This document shows positions 11,017 through 20,635 of a stretch of 64,000 nucleotides of DNA, one piece after another. Numbering within the stretch: position 1 is the stretch's first letter; each line of letters starts with the position of its first letter. This DNA comes from Meiothermus sp. QL-1. Its GTDB lineage: Bacteria; Deinococcota; Deinococci; Deinococcales; Thermaceae. The notes beneath the pieces were generated by a model, which was not told where the DNA came from, did not search any database, and was given only the letters and a program-made list of their open reading frames with translations. The position numbers and the translations under genes are program-made. The stretch covers positions 62,001 to 126,000 of the forward strand of contig NZ_QQSV01000003.1 of the NCBI RefSeq assembly GCF_003351145.1, read 5' to 3'.

Positions 11017-11822
11017 GTCCGCCCATCCCCACCCTTGAGCGCCCCCTCCACCTCCTTGGCCTTTTCAGCGAGGAGCGGCCCTACTGGACCCTGGCCGAGC
11101 TTGCGCGGGCGACGGGCTGGCCCAAGGCCACCTGCCTGCGCAGCCTGCGGGCGCTGGAGCGGCACGGCCTGGTGGTGCGGGAGAACGGACGCTACCGCCT
11201 GGGCTCGAGGTTCGTATACCTAGGTGCCCTGGTCAAAACGGCCTACCCGGCTCGGTGGGTGGCGCTGCCCTGGATGCAGGCCCTCCGCGATAAGACCGGC
11301 CAGTCGGTGCAGTGGGTGGTGCGCGAGGGGGAGGAGGGGGTGTACCTGGAGGTGGTGGAGGCCAAGGCGCGGGTGCGCCTCTACATCGCCCCCGGTCGGC
11401 GGGCCCCGCTTTATGCGGGGGCCTCCACCCGGCTGTTGCTGGCCTTTGCTCCCGAGGCCCTTCAGGCCCGCGTCCTCGAAGGGGAGCGCCGGCGCTACAC
11501 CCCAGCCACCCCGGTGGAGCGGGCCCGGCTTTGGGCTTTGCTCGAGGAGACCCGGCGGACGGGCTTCGCCGCCAGCTTTGGCGAGCTCGAGCCCCACTCC
11601 GCTGAGCTGGCCGCCCCTGTGCGGGGCCCCGAGGGCGAGGTGCTGGCGGCCTTGAGCCTGGCCGGGGCCGAGGCTGCGTACCGGGAGGGGCGCAATCTTC
11701 GGGCCTATCTGGAGGCCCTGAACCAGGCGGCCCAGGAGGTCTCCAACCACCTCGGGTTCACCGGTCCTTGGCCGGCCGACCCGGAGGGTTTTTTGGCGTC
11801 GCTGATGGCTGCCAAGCCATAA
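11007..11822 (+). CDS. IclR family transcriptional regulator
   Basis: 271-residue regulator. The N-terminal winged helix (TLAELARATGWPKATCLRSLRALERHGLV, residues about 28-57) is followed by the IclR effector domain, with LYAGASTRLLLAFAP and a C-terminal FGELEPHSAELAAPVRGPEGEVLAALSLAG. The ATG is at 11007. It is first in a same-strand run with dctPQM and pxpA/pxpBC, 10 nt from dctP, so it most likely controls that operon in response to the transported acid or 5-oxoproline. A dyad covers its own start codon. Confidence 0.93.
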   Translation: MEQSPPIPTLERPLHLLGLFSEERPYWTLAELARATGWPKATCLRSLRALERHGLVVRENGRYRLGSRFVYLGALVKTAYPARWVALPWMQALRDKTGQSVQWVVREGEEGVYLEVVEAKARVRLYIAPGRRAPLYAGASTRLLLAFAPEALQARVLEGERRRYTPATPVERARLWALLEETRRTGFAASFGELEPHSAELAAPVRGPEGEVLAALSLAGAEAAYREGRNLRAYLEALNQAAQEVSNHLGFTGPWPADPEGFLASLMAAKP

Positions 11823-11832
11823 GGAGGGAAGT

Positions 11833-12798
11833 ATGCGGAGTTGGATAGCTTTTGTCCTGAGCCTGGCCCTAAGCCTAGCCGTGGCCCAGAGCCAGACCTG
11901 GACCATGGCCACCCCCTACCCCGACGGCAACTTCCACACCATCAACATCCGGGAGTTCGCCCGGGAGGTCGAGGCCGCCACCCAGGGGCGGGTGGTGATC
12001 CGGGTAAACAGCGGGGCCTCCTTGCTGCCCCACCCCCAGATCCTGCCCGCGGTGCGCAACGGCCAGATCCAGCTAGGTGAGGTGCTGATCTCGCTTCTGG
12101 CCAACGAGAACCCCATCTTCGCCCTGGACTCGATTCCCTTCCTGGTCTCCAGCTACGAGGACGCCCAGCGGCTCTACCGGGTCTCCAAGGGCGAGATTGA
12201 GAACTGGCTCGCCCGGCGCGGGATGGTGCTCCTGTTCTCGGTGCCCTGGCCCGGGCAGGGGCTCTACACCAAGAAACCCATCAACAGCGCAGCCGACCTT
12301 AGGGGCCTCCGCTTCCGCGCCTTCAACCCGGCCACCGCCCGCATCGCCGAGCTGACCGGGATGATTCCCACCCAGGTAGAGGCCGCCGACATTCCCCAGG
12401 CCTTCGCCACCGGCATCGTGGAGGCCATGATCACCTCCCCCTCCACCGGGGTGGACAGCCAGGCCTGGGACTTCGCCCGTTTCTTCTACGACCTCAGGGC
12501 CTGGATTCCCAAGAACATGGTCGTGGTCAATCGCCGGGCCCTCGAAAGCCTGAGCCCCGCCGACCGCGAGGCCCTGCTGGCCGCGGCCCGGCGGGCCGAG
12601 CAGCGGGGCTGGGAGGCCAGCCAGCGCGAGGCCTCTAGCAAGACCGCCATCCTGGCCCAGCGGGGCATGCAGGTGCTGCAGCCGAGCCCCCAGCTGGTGG
12701 CCGACCTCAGGAAGGTGGGCGAGACCATGGTCAACGAGTGGCTCCGGCGGGCGGGGGCTACCGGGGTCAACATCTACCGGGCCTACTTAGGCAGGTAG
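11833..12798 (+). CDS. dctP: TRAP transporter substrate-binding protein DctP
   Basis: Extracytoplasmic solute receptor for a tripartite ATP-independent periplasmic transporter. 321 residues with a signal peptide (RSWIAFVLSLALSLAVAQS). Family marks include PDGNFHTINIREFAREVEAA, LRGLRFRAFNPATARI and QVEAADIPQAFATGIVEA; the last contains the region around the substrate-carboxylate-binding site, with R at LRFR. It starts at 11833 behind AAGGAGGGAAGT. The permease genes follow after a long stem-loop. Genes for 5-oxoproline breakdown in the same operon suggest that compound or a related acid as substrate (inference). Confidence 0.93.
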   Translation: MRSWIAFVLSLALSLAVAQSQTWTMATPYPDGNFHTINIREFAREVEAATQGRVVIRVNSGASLLPHPQILPAVRNGQIQLGEVLISLLANENPIFALDSIPFLVSSYEDAQRLYRVSKGEIENWLARRGMVLLFSVPWPGQGLYTKKPINSAADLRGLRFRAFNPATARIAELTGMIPTQVEAADIPQAFATGIVEAMITSPSTGVDSQAWDFARFFYDLRAWIPKNMVVVNRRALESLSPADREALLAAARRAEQRGWEASQREASSKTAILAQRGMQVLQPSPQLVADLRKVGETMVNEWLRRAGATGVNIYRAYLGR

Positions 12799-12802
12799 GC
12801 CG

Positions 12803-12845
12803 AAGGCCCCCTGGGAGGGTGCAGGCGCCCTCACCGGGGGGCCTT
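12803..12845 (+). other. Long intercistronic stem-loop between dctP and dctQ
   Basis: AAGGCCCCC (12803-12811) pairs with GGGGGCCTT (12837-12845). The stem continues inward through TGG/CC(G) and GAGGG/CCCTC with a single bulged A, giving about 17 bp around an 8-nt loop. No T run follows. Such hairpins after binding-protein genes (malE is the classic case) protect the upstream mRNA and lower permease expression. Confidence 0.6.
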
Positions 12846-12855
12846 GCGAGGGAGT

Positions 12856-13362
12856 ATGCGAGGCTTTCTGGACGGGCTGTACCGCCTCTCGGGGGTTTTA
12901 GCGGCGCTTTTGGTGGTCTTCATATTCGCGGTGACCCTGGCCCAGATTGTGGGGCGGTTTTTGGGGCTGGTGGTTCCCTCAGCCAATGAACTGGCGGGTT
13001 TTGCCATGGCAGGGGCGGTCTTTCTAGCCCTGGCCTCCACCCTGCGCGCTGGGGGGCATATCCGGGTGGCGGTGCTCCTCCGGCGGCTTTCGGGCAGAGC
13101 CCGGCGGTGGGTAGAGCTTGCCGTGGGGGGCTTCTCGCTCCTGGTCTCGGCCTACGCGGCCGCTCAGCTTTGGCGGCAGGTGTGGAACTCCTATGTTTTC
13201 GGCGACCTGGCCCCGGGGCTTTTGCCCCTGCCCCTATGGCTGCCCCAAAGCCTCCTGGCCCTGGGGCTTTCCGTCTTCACCATAGCCCTGGCGGACACCC
13301 TGGCGGCCCTGCTGCGGGGCGAGTGGCCTGCCTACCTCTCCGAGGGCCAGGGGCAGGAGTAG
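12856..13362 (+). CDS. dctQ: TRAP transporter small permease DctQ
   Basis: 168-residue membrane protein with four predicted helices (about residues 13-33, 44-63, 85-104 and 126-147), the size and topology of DctQ. It has the conserved VTLAQIVGRF and PSANELAGFAMAGAVFLALAS-type stretch. The ATG at 12856 is used because GAGGGAGT precedes it; an in-frame TTG at 12844 lies in the stem-loop. It ends 3 nt before dctM. Confidence 0.88.
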   Translation: MRGFLDGLYRLSGVLAALLVVFIFAVTLAQIVGRFLGLVVPSANELAGFAMAGAVFLALASTLRAGGHIRVAVLLRRLSGRARRWVELAVGGFSLLVSAYAAAQLWRQVWNSYVFGDLAPGLLPLPLWLPQSLLALGLSVFTIALADTLAALLRGEWPAYLSEGQGQE

Positions 13363-13365
13363 GCC

Positions 13366-14670
13366 ATGGAGCTAACCCAGGTTGCGCTTTTCTTGCTGCT
13401 CCTCCTCATCCTGTTCCTGGGCAGTGGGGTGTGGATTGCCCTCGCGCTCTTGGGGGTAGGGTGGGTGGGGCTCCAGTTCTTCGCCAACACCGAGCCCGGT
13501 GCCGGCGTGGCCAGCAGCCTGTGGAGCGCGGTCTCGAGCTGGTCCTTGGCCGCGCTGCCCATGTTCATCTGGATGGGGGAGATCCTCTACCGCACCCGCC
13601 TGGCCGCCGACCTCTTCGAGGGGCTTGCGCCCTGGCTTGGGCGCATTCCTGGTCGCTTGCTGCACGTCAACGTGCTGGCCTCGGGCCTCTTTGCCGCGGT
13701 CATCGGCTCCTCGGCGGCCACCACCGCCACCGTGGGCAAGATCGCCCTGCCCGAGCTGCTGAGGCGGGGCTACCCCGAGCGGTTGGTGCTGGGCTCGCTG
13801 GCCGGCTCGGGTACCCTGGGCCTTCTGATTCCCCCTTCGGTGATGATGATCGTCTACGGGGTGGCGGCCGAGGTTTCGGTGGCCCGGCTTTTCATCGCCG
13901 GGCTTTTGCCGGGGCTTCTGGTTTTGCTCCTCTTCATGGCCTGGATATTCATCTCTGGTCTGCTCCATGCGCGCAGGATGCCTCCGCCCGACCCGCCCTT
14001 GCCGCTGGGCGAGCGCCTGCGCAGGACGCTGAAGATTCTGCCTCTGGTTTTGCTGATGTCTGCTGTGATTGGCTCCATCTACGCTGGGGTGGCCACCCCT
14101 ACCGAGGCGGCCAGCCTGGGGGTTTTGGGGGCGCTCCTGATTGCCTGGTGGAGCCGCAGCCTGAGCTGGAGCAGCTTCTGGGAGAGCCTCACCGGAGCGG
14201 TGCGTACCAGCAGCATGATTGGCTTCATTCTGGCCGGGGCGGCGGTGCTGAGCATGGCTATGGGCTTCACCGGCATTCCGGCGGCCTTGGCGGCCTGGGT
14301 GGGGGAGCTGGGGCTTTCCAAGTACGCCTTCTTGGCGGTGCTTATGGTGGTTTTTTTGGTGCTGGGGGCTTTTTTGGACGGGATTTCCATTATCGTGCTC
14401 ACCACCTCGGTCATCCTGCCCCTGGCCAAGGCCATGGGGATTGACCTACTCTGGTTCGGCATCTTCTTGATAATTGCGGTGGAGCTGGCCCAGATTACCC
14501 CCCCGGTGGGCTTCAACCTCTTTGTGCTGCAGGGGCTTTCGGGGCGGGACATCTTCGCCATCGCCCGCTCGGCCCTGCCCTTTTTGTTCCTGCTGCTTTT
14601 GGCGGCTTTTCTCATAACCCTCTTCCCCGAGATTGCAACCTGGTTGCCGCGGACCATGACCCGAGGTTAG
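13366..14670 (+). CDS. dctM: TRAP transporter large permease DctM
   Basis: 434-residue integral membrane protein of the ion-transporter superfamily with about 12 helices; it couples uptake to a sodium or proton gradient. Characteristic segments are IGSSAATTATVGKIALPEL, GSLAGSGTLGLLIPPSVMMIVYG, YAGVATPTEAASLGVLGALL and LDGISIIVLTTSVILPLAKAMG. Spacing of 3 nt from dctQ indicates coupling. The next gene, pxpA, is 12 nt downstream behind AAAGGAGG. Confidence 0.95.
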   Translation: MELTQVALFLLLLLILFLGSGVWIALALLGVGWVGLQFFANTEPGAGVASSLWSAVSSWSLAALPMFIWMGEILYRTRLAADLFEGLAPWLGRIPGRLLHVNVLASGLFAAVIGSSAATTATVGKIALPELLRRGYPERLVLGSLAGSGTLGLLIPPSVMMIVYGVAAEVSVARLFIAGLLPGLLVLLLFMAWIFISGLLHARRMPPPDPPLPLGERLRRTLKILPLVLLMSAVIGSIYAGVATPTEAASLGVLGALLIAWWSRSLSWSSFWESLTGAVRTSSMIGFILAGAAVLSMAMGFTGIPAALAAWVGELGLSKYAFLAVLMVVFLVLGAFLDGISIIVLTTSVILPLAKAMGIDLLWFGIFLIIAVELAQITPPVGFNLFVLQGLSGRDIFAIARSALPFLFLLLLAAFLITLFPEIATWLPRTMTRG

Positions 14671-14682
14671 AAAGGAGGCGGT

Positions 14683-15435
14683 GTGCGGATAGACCTGAAC
14701 GCCGACGCGGGGGAGTCCTTTGGCCCCTGGCGGCTAGGACAGGATGAGGAGCTCTTCCCCTTGCTGAGTTCGGTCAACGTGGCCTGCGGCTTTCATGCGG
14801 GCGACCCCCTGACCATAAGGCGCACCCTCGAGCTGGCCCGAAAAGCCGGCATTGCGGTGGGGGCTCACCCCGGTTTTCCCGACCGGGTGGGGTTTGGCCG
14901 GCGGGAGCTTTCGGCCAGCCCGGAGGAGGTCTACGCCGATGTGCTCTACCAGATAGGGGCGCTTTCGGGCTTTCTGCGCGCGGCCGGGATGGCCCTGCAC
15001 CACGTGAAGCCCCACGGGGCCCTCTACAACCGGGCCACCCGCGATGCGCCCACCGCTTTGGCCATCGCCCAGGCGGTGAAGGACTTCGATCCGGCCCTGC
15101 CGCTGGTGGTGCTGCCCAACACCCCTCTGGAGGCTGAGGCCCGGCGGATTGGCCTCAGGACCGTGGCCGAGGCCTTTCCCGAGCGGGGCTATACCAAAGA
15201 CGGCCGCCTGGCCCCGCGGGGTACCCCAGGGGCCTGGATTCACGACCCGGAGATGGCCGCCCGCCGGGCGGTGGCTATGGTGCTGGAGGGCTGGGTGGAG
15301 GCGGTGGACGGGGGGAGGGTGGCGGTGCAGGCCGAGACCCTCTGCATCCACGGCGACAATCCAGCGGCAGTGGCCATCGCGCGGGCGGTGCGGGAGGCCC
15401 TTTTGCGCGAGGGGGTGGAAATCCAGGCCTACTAG
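14683..15435 (+). CDS. pxpA: 5-oxoprolinase subunit A (LamB/YcsF family)
   Basis: 250-residue PxpA, part of the bacterial ATP-dependent 5-oxoprolinase that opens pyroglutamate to glutamate. Diagnostic stretches: IDLNADAGESFG at the N-terminus, SVNVACGFHAGDP, GAHPGFPDRVGFGRR, HVKPHGALYN and AEAFPERGYTKDGRL. The GTG at 14683 lies 4 nt past AAAGGAGG (14671-14678). The gene for the fused B/C subunits starts immediately after its stop. Confidence 0.95.
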   Translation: MRIDLNADAGESFGPWRLGQDEELFPLLSSVNVACGFHAGDPLTIRRTLELARKAGIAVGAHPGFPDRVGFGRRELSASPEEVYADVLYQIGALSGFLRAAGMALHHVKPHGALYNRATRDAPTALAIAQAVKDFDPALPLVVLPNTPLEAEARRIGLRTVAEAFPERGYTKDGRLAPRGTPGAWIHDPEMAARRAVAMVLEGWVEAVDGGRVAVQAETLCIHGDNPAAVAIARAVREALLREGVEIQAY

Positions 15436-16929
15436 ATGACCCTCACCGGTTTCTACCTGCCTTTTGCCAGCCGGCTCGACCCGGAAGCCAGCGCCCGGAT
15501 GCAGGCTCTGGTGCGGGCGCTATTGTGCCATCCCCTGCCTGGGGTGACCGATTTGGTGCCGGGTTATGTGAATCTCTACGTGGAGTTCGACGCAGAACAA
15601 ACGAGCGAGGGGCGGGTGCGGCGCTGGGTGGAGCAGCACCTGGAGAGGTTGCCCGAGGCTGCTTCAGGGCGGTGTGTGGAGATACCGGTGCGCTACGATG
15701 GGCCCGATCTGGCCTGGGTGGCCGGGGCCACTGGGCTTTCTGCGGAGGAGGTGGTTCGGCTCCACAGCCGGCCCCTCTACTGGGTCTTCGCCACCGGCTT
15801 CACCCCCGGGTTTCCCTTTTTGGGGCCGCTGCCCGAGGCCCTGCGGCTGCCCCGCCGCAGCACCCCGCGCCCGCAGGTCCCAGCCCACGCGGTAGCCATA
15901 GCAGGGGACCAGACCGGCATCTACCCCCTGCCCTCGCCTGGGGGCTGGCATCTTCTGGGGACGGCGCTGGTGCAGGTATACGACCCCCACCGGTCCGAGC
16001 CCTTTTACCTGCAAGCGGGCGACCGGGTGCGTTTCGTGCCGGCCTGGGGCCCCACCCCACCCTTGCCAGAGCCTTTAGAGCTGCTGCCGCCGGAGCCGCT
16101 GTACCCGGTGCTGCGGGTGGAGGAGCCGGGTCTGCTGGACTTGGTGGTGGACGGGGGGCGGCGGCTCGCCGGGCACCTGGGCCTGGCGGCAGGGGGGCCG
16201 CTGGATGCGCGCTCGGCCCGGCTGGCCAACGCCCTGGTGGGCAACCCACCCGGGACTCCGCTGCTGGAGTTCACCCTGAAGGGGCCGGTTTTGCGGGCCT
16301 TAGCACCGGCGGTGGTGGCCTTTGCCGGCTACGGGATGAGGCCCTTGCGAAACGGTGAGCCCCTGCCCGCAGGCCAGAGCTTTGCCCTTGGTAGGGGGGA
16401 TGTGCTTCGCTTCCAGAGCCTGGCCCAGGGGGCCCGGGGCTACCTGGCCCTGGCTGGGGGGCTCGAGAGCCGGCGCTTTTACGGTAGCGCCAGCGCGGAT
16501 GTGCGGGGTCGGGTGGGCCGTCCCCTGCGGGCGGGGGACGTGCTGGGGGTGGCCTCGCCCCGGGCGGTGCGGCCCGGCTTTGCCCACGCTCTGCCCGAGC
16601 TAGCCCCGGCGGTGGTGCGGCTTTTGCCAGGGCCCCAGCACACGCCGGAAGCCCTGGAGGCCCTCACCTCGGCCCCCTATACCCTAACCGCGGGCGACCG
16701 TATGGGGCTGCGGCTCGAGGGGCCCCGGGTGCCCGGCGGGGAGCTTATCAGCGAGGCCACCCCCCTGGGGGCCATCCAGATCACGCCCCAGGGCCAGCCC
16801 CTGGTCCTCCTCCACGACCGGGGCCGGATGGGGGGGTATGCCAAGCCGGCCCTGGTGCACCCCGCCGACCTCTTCCGGCTAGGCCAGCTCCGGCCGGGGG
16901 AGGAGGTGCGCTTCGTTGCTTTCACATAA
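15436..16929 (+). CDS. pxpBC: Fused 5-oxoprolinase subunits B and C (KipI-KipA fusion)
   Basis: 497-residue fusion. Residues about 1-200 are PxpB/KipI (allophanate hydrolase subunit 1 fold), with FATGFTPGFPFLGPLPEALR and AVAIAGDQTGIYPLPSPGGWHL. Residues about 225-497 are PxpC/KipA (subunit 2, cyclophilin-like), with GHLGLAAGGPLDARSARLAN, ARGYLALAGG and QPLVLLHDRGRMGGYAKPA. With PxpA it forms 5-oxoprolinase. The usual separate pxpB and pxpC are joined here by a short Pro/Glu-rich linker (residues about 203-220). There is zero gap from pxpA and it is the last gene of the operon. Confidence 0.93.
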   Translation: MTLTGFYLPFASRLDPEASARMQALVRALLCHPLPGVTDLVPGYVNLYVEFDAEQTSEGRVRRWVEQHLERLPEAASGRCVEIPVRYDGPDLAWVAGATGLSAEEVVRLHSRPLYWVFATGFTPGFPFLGPLPEALRLPRRSTPRPQVPAHAVAIAGDQTGIYPLPSPGGWHLLGTALVQVYDPHRSEPFYLQAGDRVRFVPAWGPTPPLPEPLELLPPEPLYPVLRVEEPGLLDLVVDGGRRLAGHLGLAAGGPLDARSARLANALVGNPPGTPLLEFTLKGPVLRALAPAVVAFAGYGMRPLRNGEPLPAGQSFALGRGDVLRFQSLAQGARGYLALAGGLESRRFYGSASADVRGRVGRPLRAGDVLGVASPRAVRPGFAHALPELAPAVVRLLPGPQHTPEALEALTSAPYTLTAGDRMGLRLEGPRVPGGELISEATPLGAIQITPQGQPLVLLHDRGRMGGYAKPALVHPADLFRLGQLRPGEEVRFVAFT

Positions 16930-16950
16930 GTAATCGGAAACTCGGTGTAG

Positions 16951-16979
16951 TTTACATCCAGTGCCGAACCTGGCAGAAT
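16951..16979 (+). promoter_or_regulatory. Promoter of the methyltransferase/TPR gene
   Basis: TTTACA (16951-16956), 17-nt spacer, CAGAAT (16974-16979). It lies between the pxpBC stop and the GTG at 17008. Confidence 0.45.
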
Positions 16980-17007
16980 ACACACCAACTTGCGAGGGGA
17001 GGTTCTG

Positions 17008-19776
17008 GTGGATACCGGGGTTCGGCGGTACCTGCGCAGCCAGTTCCACATCAACGGCCCGCTTTCGCCGGGGCACTTCGAAAAGGAGCTGGCGCGGCGA
17101 ATTGGCAGTCCGGCCAGGCGAAGACCTATCGTGAGCGCCTGGCAGGCCTACCTGAAGGCCCAGGGGGGCGACCTGGAGGCGGTGCGAAGTTTCTACACCG
17201 AGCTCCTGCAGCACCCACGGGAGCGCCTGGAGGGGTTGGTCTACGCCATGCACCTCCCCTTCATGGAGTTCTACCTGGAGGCCCTGCCCGGCCATCTGCC
17301 CAAAGAGGGCCGGGTGCTGGAGGTGGGGGCCTTCACCGGGGGCCTGGTCAAGCTGCTGCAGGAGGCCCGGCCCGAGCTGGAGTGGCATGCCCTGGAGGGG
17401 GTGGGCGAGGCAGTGGCCCTGGGCCAGGTGCGCACCGGGGAGGCCGTGCGCTGGCACGAGGGCTGGTTCCCCTACCAGACGGGGCTGCCTCCCATGGACG
17501 CGGTGCTCCTGCTATCCTGCCTGCCCGAGGGCTATTTGGGCGATATACCGCCCAGCCTGAGCGAGCCCGACTACCTGCGCCACTTCGACTTCGCGCGGCG
17601 GCTTAGGGGCCTGGAAGGGTTGTTGAAGCCGGGGGGGCTCCTTTTTTACGGCCACGGCCCCTTCCTGGGTAAAAATCCCCAGGCCTTCCAGCGGGCCCTG
17701 CTGGCCCTGGGCTTTGAAGGGGTGGAGCAGGTGGGCGATGGGGACTATGTGCTTATCGTGGCGCGGATGCCCCTGGCGCTTCAGCCCGAGGTTGCCGAGC
17801 CTGCTCCGCTCGTCCTGGAGCCCGCCCCAGCCAGCCCCTCGCTGCGGGTGGAGGAGGTCTGGGCCTGGCTGGAAGCAGGGGACTACGCCGAGGTGCTGGC
17901 CCGGGTGCCCCCTGAGGCGGTGGGGGAGCTGGCCTACCTGCGGGGGCGGGCTCTGCTGGCCCTCTCGCGCTACGCCGAGGCTGATGCGGCCCTGGCCCGG
18001 GCGGGCCGGCCCGAGGCCGAAGATCTGCGGGCTTTGTGCTGGGCTGAGCTGGAGGACTACCGCCGCGCTCTGCCGCGGCTGGAGGCCCTGGCCAGCCGGG
18101 GGGGACGGTACAAGCTGGCCCTGGGCAAGGTGTACCTGGGCCTGGGCCGGCTGTCCGATGCCCTCCGCCAGCTCTACGAGTGCGGCCTGCCCGAGGCCCA
18201 GCTCTACTTGAAGGCTGCCCTGGAGCGCACCGAGGAGCGGGTGCTGCGCCTTTGCCGCGAGGGGGAGTGGAGCGAGGTGAGCCGGCGGGTGGAGTTCGTG
18301 GAGGACCTCTCGCCCGAACTCCTGACCCGGGGGCTTTTGCGCATCGGCCTGCAGGCCGCCTTGCAGCAGGGGCTGTGGGGCCGGGCGGCCCGCTATGCCC
18401 AGCGGCTATATGTGCTAGGCGAGTCCCACGGGGCGTTGGGGCTGGCCCTGGCAGGCCTCAAGGTGCGGGGCCCCGAGGCTTTGGACCGGGTGCCGCTGGA
18501 CGACTTGAAGGAGGTCGAGCCCTACCTGACCGACGCGGTGGCCCGGGCCGAGGATGCCACCGCCCTGCTGGCGTTGGGCATGCTGCGCCACCGCGAGGGG
18601 CGGCACGAGGAGGCGGTGCGCTACCTCGAGCGGGCGGCGCGGGCCTCCCGGGGGGAGCCGGCCGGGCTGGCCTACCACCTGCTGGCCCAGTCCAAGCGGG
18701 CCCTGGGCTACCCGGTGCTGGAGGTGCTGGGCGACCATAAGCGGGCCCACGCCCACCGGGCCTACGCGGTGCCCCAGCTTTTCGAGCTGGCCCAGGAGGC
18801 CCTGGAGGCCGGTGAGCCGGTGCTGGCCCGGGAGTTCCTGGGCCGGGTGCGCGAGGCGGGGCTCAGCCACTTCAGCGACATCGAGCCGGTGCTGAAGCTG
18901 GTGGAGGCCTTGGAGGGCCCCTGGGAGGCCTTTCGCATGCTGGCCCAGAGCCTGGAGGAGACCAGCGAGCCTCCTTTGGAGCACCTCGAGCTGGCCTACC
19001 GCCTCTCGCGTAGCTTCTCGCAAAGCCAGGAGGCCGAGACGGTGCGGGGGCGGTATCTGGCCGCGCTCTACAACGCCGGACAGGCCCTGGGGGCCGAGGG
19101 GCTCCTGCTTGCGGAGCTGGCCCGCAACCCCGAGGCCCTGGAGGTGCTCTACGACCTGGCCGAGCATTACGAGCGCACCGGGGCCTACCAGAAGGCCATC
19201 GAGACCTGGCGCAAGGCCCTGGAGATCGCCTACTACTGGGAGAAGGACCTCGAGCTCTCGCGGGAGATTCTGCGCAACCTGCTTTTCCTGAACCCCACCG
19301 ACCCCGAGCTCCAGCTTTATCTGGAGGAGCTGAAGGCCACCTCGCGGGCCCTGGCCCAGCTCGAGGGCACCCCCGATGCCTTTGCCGGCGCCACCCCCGA
19401 GGGCCTGCTGCGCGAGGGGCTGCCGCGCTTTCACGGGGAGTACCTGATTGTGGTGGGGGGGCACACCCAGCTCAAAAGCCGCATCAGCCCCTTCCTCAAG
19501 GCCCAGGGCCTGGAGCTCGACTGGTTCGACTCCGACAGCTATACCGCCGGGCGGGAGGTTTTGCGGCGTATCCACAGCCGCTTGGAGCGGGCCCATGGCC
19601 TCATGATCATCAGCAGCTACGTGGGGCACGACCTATCTGAGCCGGTGCGCCTGGAGGCGGAGAACCTGGGGGTGCCGGTCTACATCACCCCAGGCCGGGC
19701 CCGGGGGGTCACCGGCTTCCTGCGGGCCCTGGCCGAGTTCGCTCCGCAGATCTACCGCCAGGCCCTCAAGGGTTGA
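17008..19776 (+). CDS. Three-part protein: methyltransferase-like, TPR, DUF2325-like
   Basis: 922 residues with no recognised gene name. Residues about 85-245 look like a class I SAM methyltransferase: [15 protein letters not shown] resembles motif I, followed by [20 protein letters not shown] and [13 protein letters not shown]. Residues about 275-800 are helical repeats of TPR type ([41 protein letters not shown]). The C-terminal ~115 residues ([19 protein letters not shown], then [22 protein letters not shown]) resemble DUF2325. GTG at 17008 is chosen for GGGGAGGT at 16997-17004. The end overlaps pyrF by 11 nt. It is possibly a modification or signalling scaffold; no function is assigned. 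Confidence 0.7.
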   Translation: MDTGVRRYLRSQFHINGPLSPGHFEKELARRIGSPARRRPIVSAWQAYLKAQGGDLEAVRSFYTELLQHPRERLEGLVYAMHLPFMEFYLEALPGHLPKEGRVLEVGAFTGGLVKLLQEARPELEWHALEGVGEAVALGQVRTGEAVRWHEGWFPYQTGLPPMDAVLLLSCLPEGYLGDIPPSLSEPDYLRHFDFARRLRGLEGLLKPGGLLFYGHGPFLGKNPQAFQRALLALGFEGVEQVGDGDYVLIVARMPLALQPEVAEPAPLVLEPAPASPSLRVEEVWAWLEAGDYAEVLARVPPEAVGELAYLRGRALLALSRYAEADAALARAGRPEAEDLRALCWAELEDYRRALPRLEALASRGGRYKLALGKVYLGLGRLSDALRQLYECGLPEAQLYLKAALERTEERVLRLCREGEWSEVSRRVEFVEDLSPELLTRGLLRIGLQAALQQGLWGRAARYAQRLYVLGESHGALGLALAGLKVRGPEALDRVPLDDLKEVEPYLTDAVARAEDATALLALGMLRHREGRHEEAVRYLERAARASRGEPAGLAYHLLAQSKRALGYPVLEVLGDHKRAHAHRAYAVPQLFELAQEALEAGEPVLAREFLGRVREAGLSHFSDIEPVLKLVEALEGPWEAFRMLAQSLEETSEPPLEHLELAYRLSRSFSQSQEAETVRGRYLAALYNAGQALGAEGLLLAELARNPEALEVLYDLAEHYERTGAYQKAIETWRKALEIAYYWEKDLELSREILRNLLFLNPTDPELQLYLEELKATSRALAQLEGTPDAFAGATPEGLLREGLPRFHGEYLIVVGGHTQLKSRISPFLKAQGLELDWFDSDSYTAGREVLRRIHSRLERAHGLMIISSYVGHDLSEPVRLEAENLGVPVYITPGRARGVTGFLRALAEFAPQIYRQALKG

Positions 19777-20545
19777 GGGCCGCGAGGTAGGCCTCGGCCT
19801 GGCGCAGGGCCCCCTCCAGGTGGGGCCGGCCCTCGGGGTAGTAAAGCGCCCGGCTGGCCGCGTTCAGAAGGCCGGGCCCCCGCAGGGCCGACCCGCCCTG
19901 GGCCCCCAGCCCAGGCAGGAGGAGGAGGCTGCGCGGCATCCGCCGGCGCACCTCGTGCACCCCTTCGGGGTAGGTGGCCCCCACCACCGCCGCCACGCGC
20001 GACCAGTCGCCCACCCGCTGCTGCTCGGCTTCCTGGGCCAGGTAATCCGCCACGGCCTGGTAGAGGGCGCCCCCCCGGGCCAGGGGCAGGTCCTGGAAAA
20101 GCCCGGAGCCGGGGTTGGAGGTCTTGACCAGCACAAAGACCGCCCCCCCGCTTCGCTGGGCGGCTTGGAAAAAGGGTTCCAGGGCATCGCTTCCCAGATA
20201 AGGGTTTGCCGTCAGGGCCGAGCCGGGGTAGGCCTCGAGGTAGGCCCTGGCGTAGGCCTCGGCGGTGGGGCCGATGTCACCCCGTTTGGCATCTACAATC
20301 ACCGGCAAGGAGAGCACCCGGGCCGCGACGATCAGCTCGTGCATCAGGGCGAAGCCGGCTGGACCCAGGGCCTCGAAGAAGGCGGCCTGAAACTTGACCG
20401 CGCAGAGCCTGCCGGCCAGGGCCTCCATGAGCTCCAGTGTGTAGCGGCGGATATGGGCCAGCGGCTCCTTGCCGTGCAGCTCGGGCCGGGGGTCCACCCC
20501 CAGCACCAGGGGGGGGCGTTGCAGCACTTCCTCCACGAACTCCAT
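19766..20545 (-). CDS. pyrF: Orotidine 5'-phosphate decarboxylase
   Basis: Final step of de novo UMP synthesis. 259 residues, the longer type-2 PyrF. Active-site charge network VDAKRGDIG is near residues 90-98; [10 protein letters not shown] is at the N-terminus, [17 protein letters not shown] supplies the substrate lysine, and [10 protein letters not shown] near the C-terminus binds phosphate. The ATG at 20545 follows TAGGCT by 7 nt, with no Shine-Dalgarno. A longer upstream open frame is antisense to the next gene and rejected. It is convergent with the TPR gene. Confidence 0.94.
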   Translation of the reverse strand: MEFVEEVLQRPPLVLGVDPRPELHGKEPLAHIRRYTLELMEALAGRLCAVKFQAAFFEALGPAGFALMHELIVAARVLSLPVIVDAKRGDIGPTAEAYARAYLEAYPGSALTANPYLGSDALEPFFQAAQRSGGAVFVLVKTSNPGSGLFQDLPLARGGALYQAVADYLAQEAEQQRVGDWSRVAAVVGATYPEGVHEVRRRMPRSLLLLPGLGAQGGSALRGPGLLNAASRALYYPEGRPHLEGALRQAEAYLAALNP

Positions 20546-20552
20546 CCCCCCA

Positions 20553-20558
20553 AGCCTA
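20553..20558 (-). promoter_or_regulatory. -10 box of leaderless pyrF
   Basis: TAGGCT on the minus strand (20558-20553), 7 nt before the pyrF ATG. Confidence 0.45.
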
Positions 20559-20635
20559 CCCTCTGTCAGCAGGGGTTCAAAGCCGGGATTGAGCCGGTCT
20601 GACCGTTCCTTCCAAGAATGACGCTGGAGGTGCGT

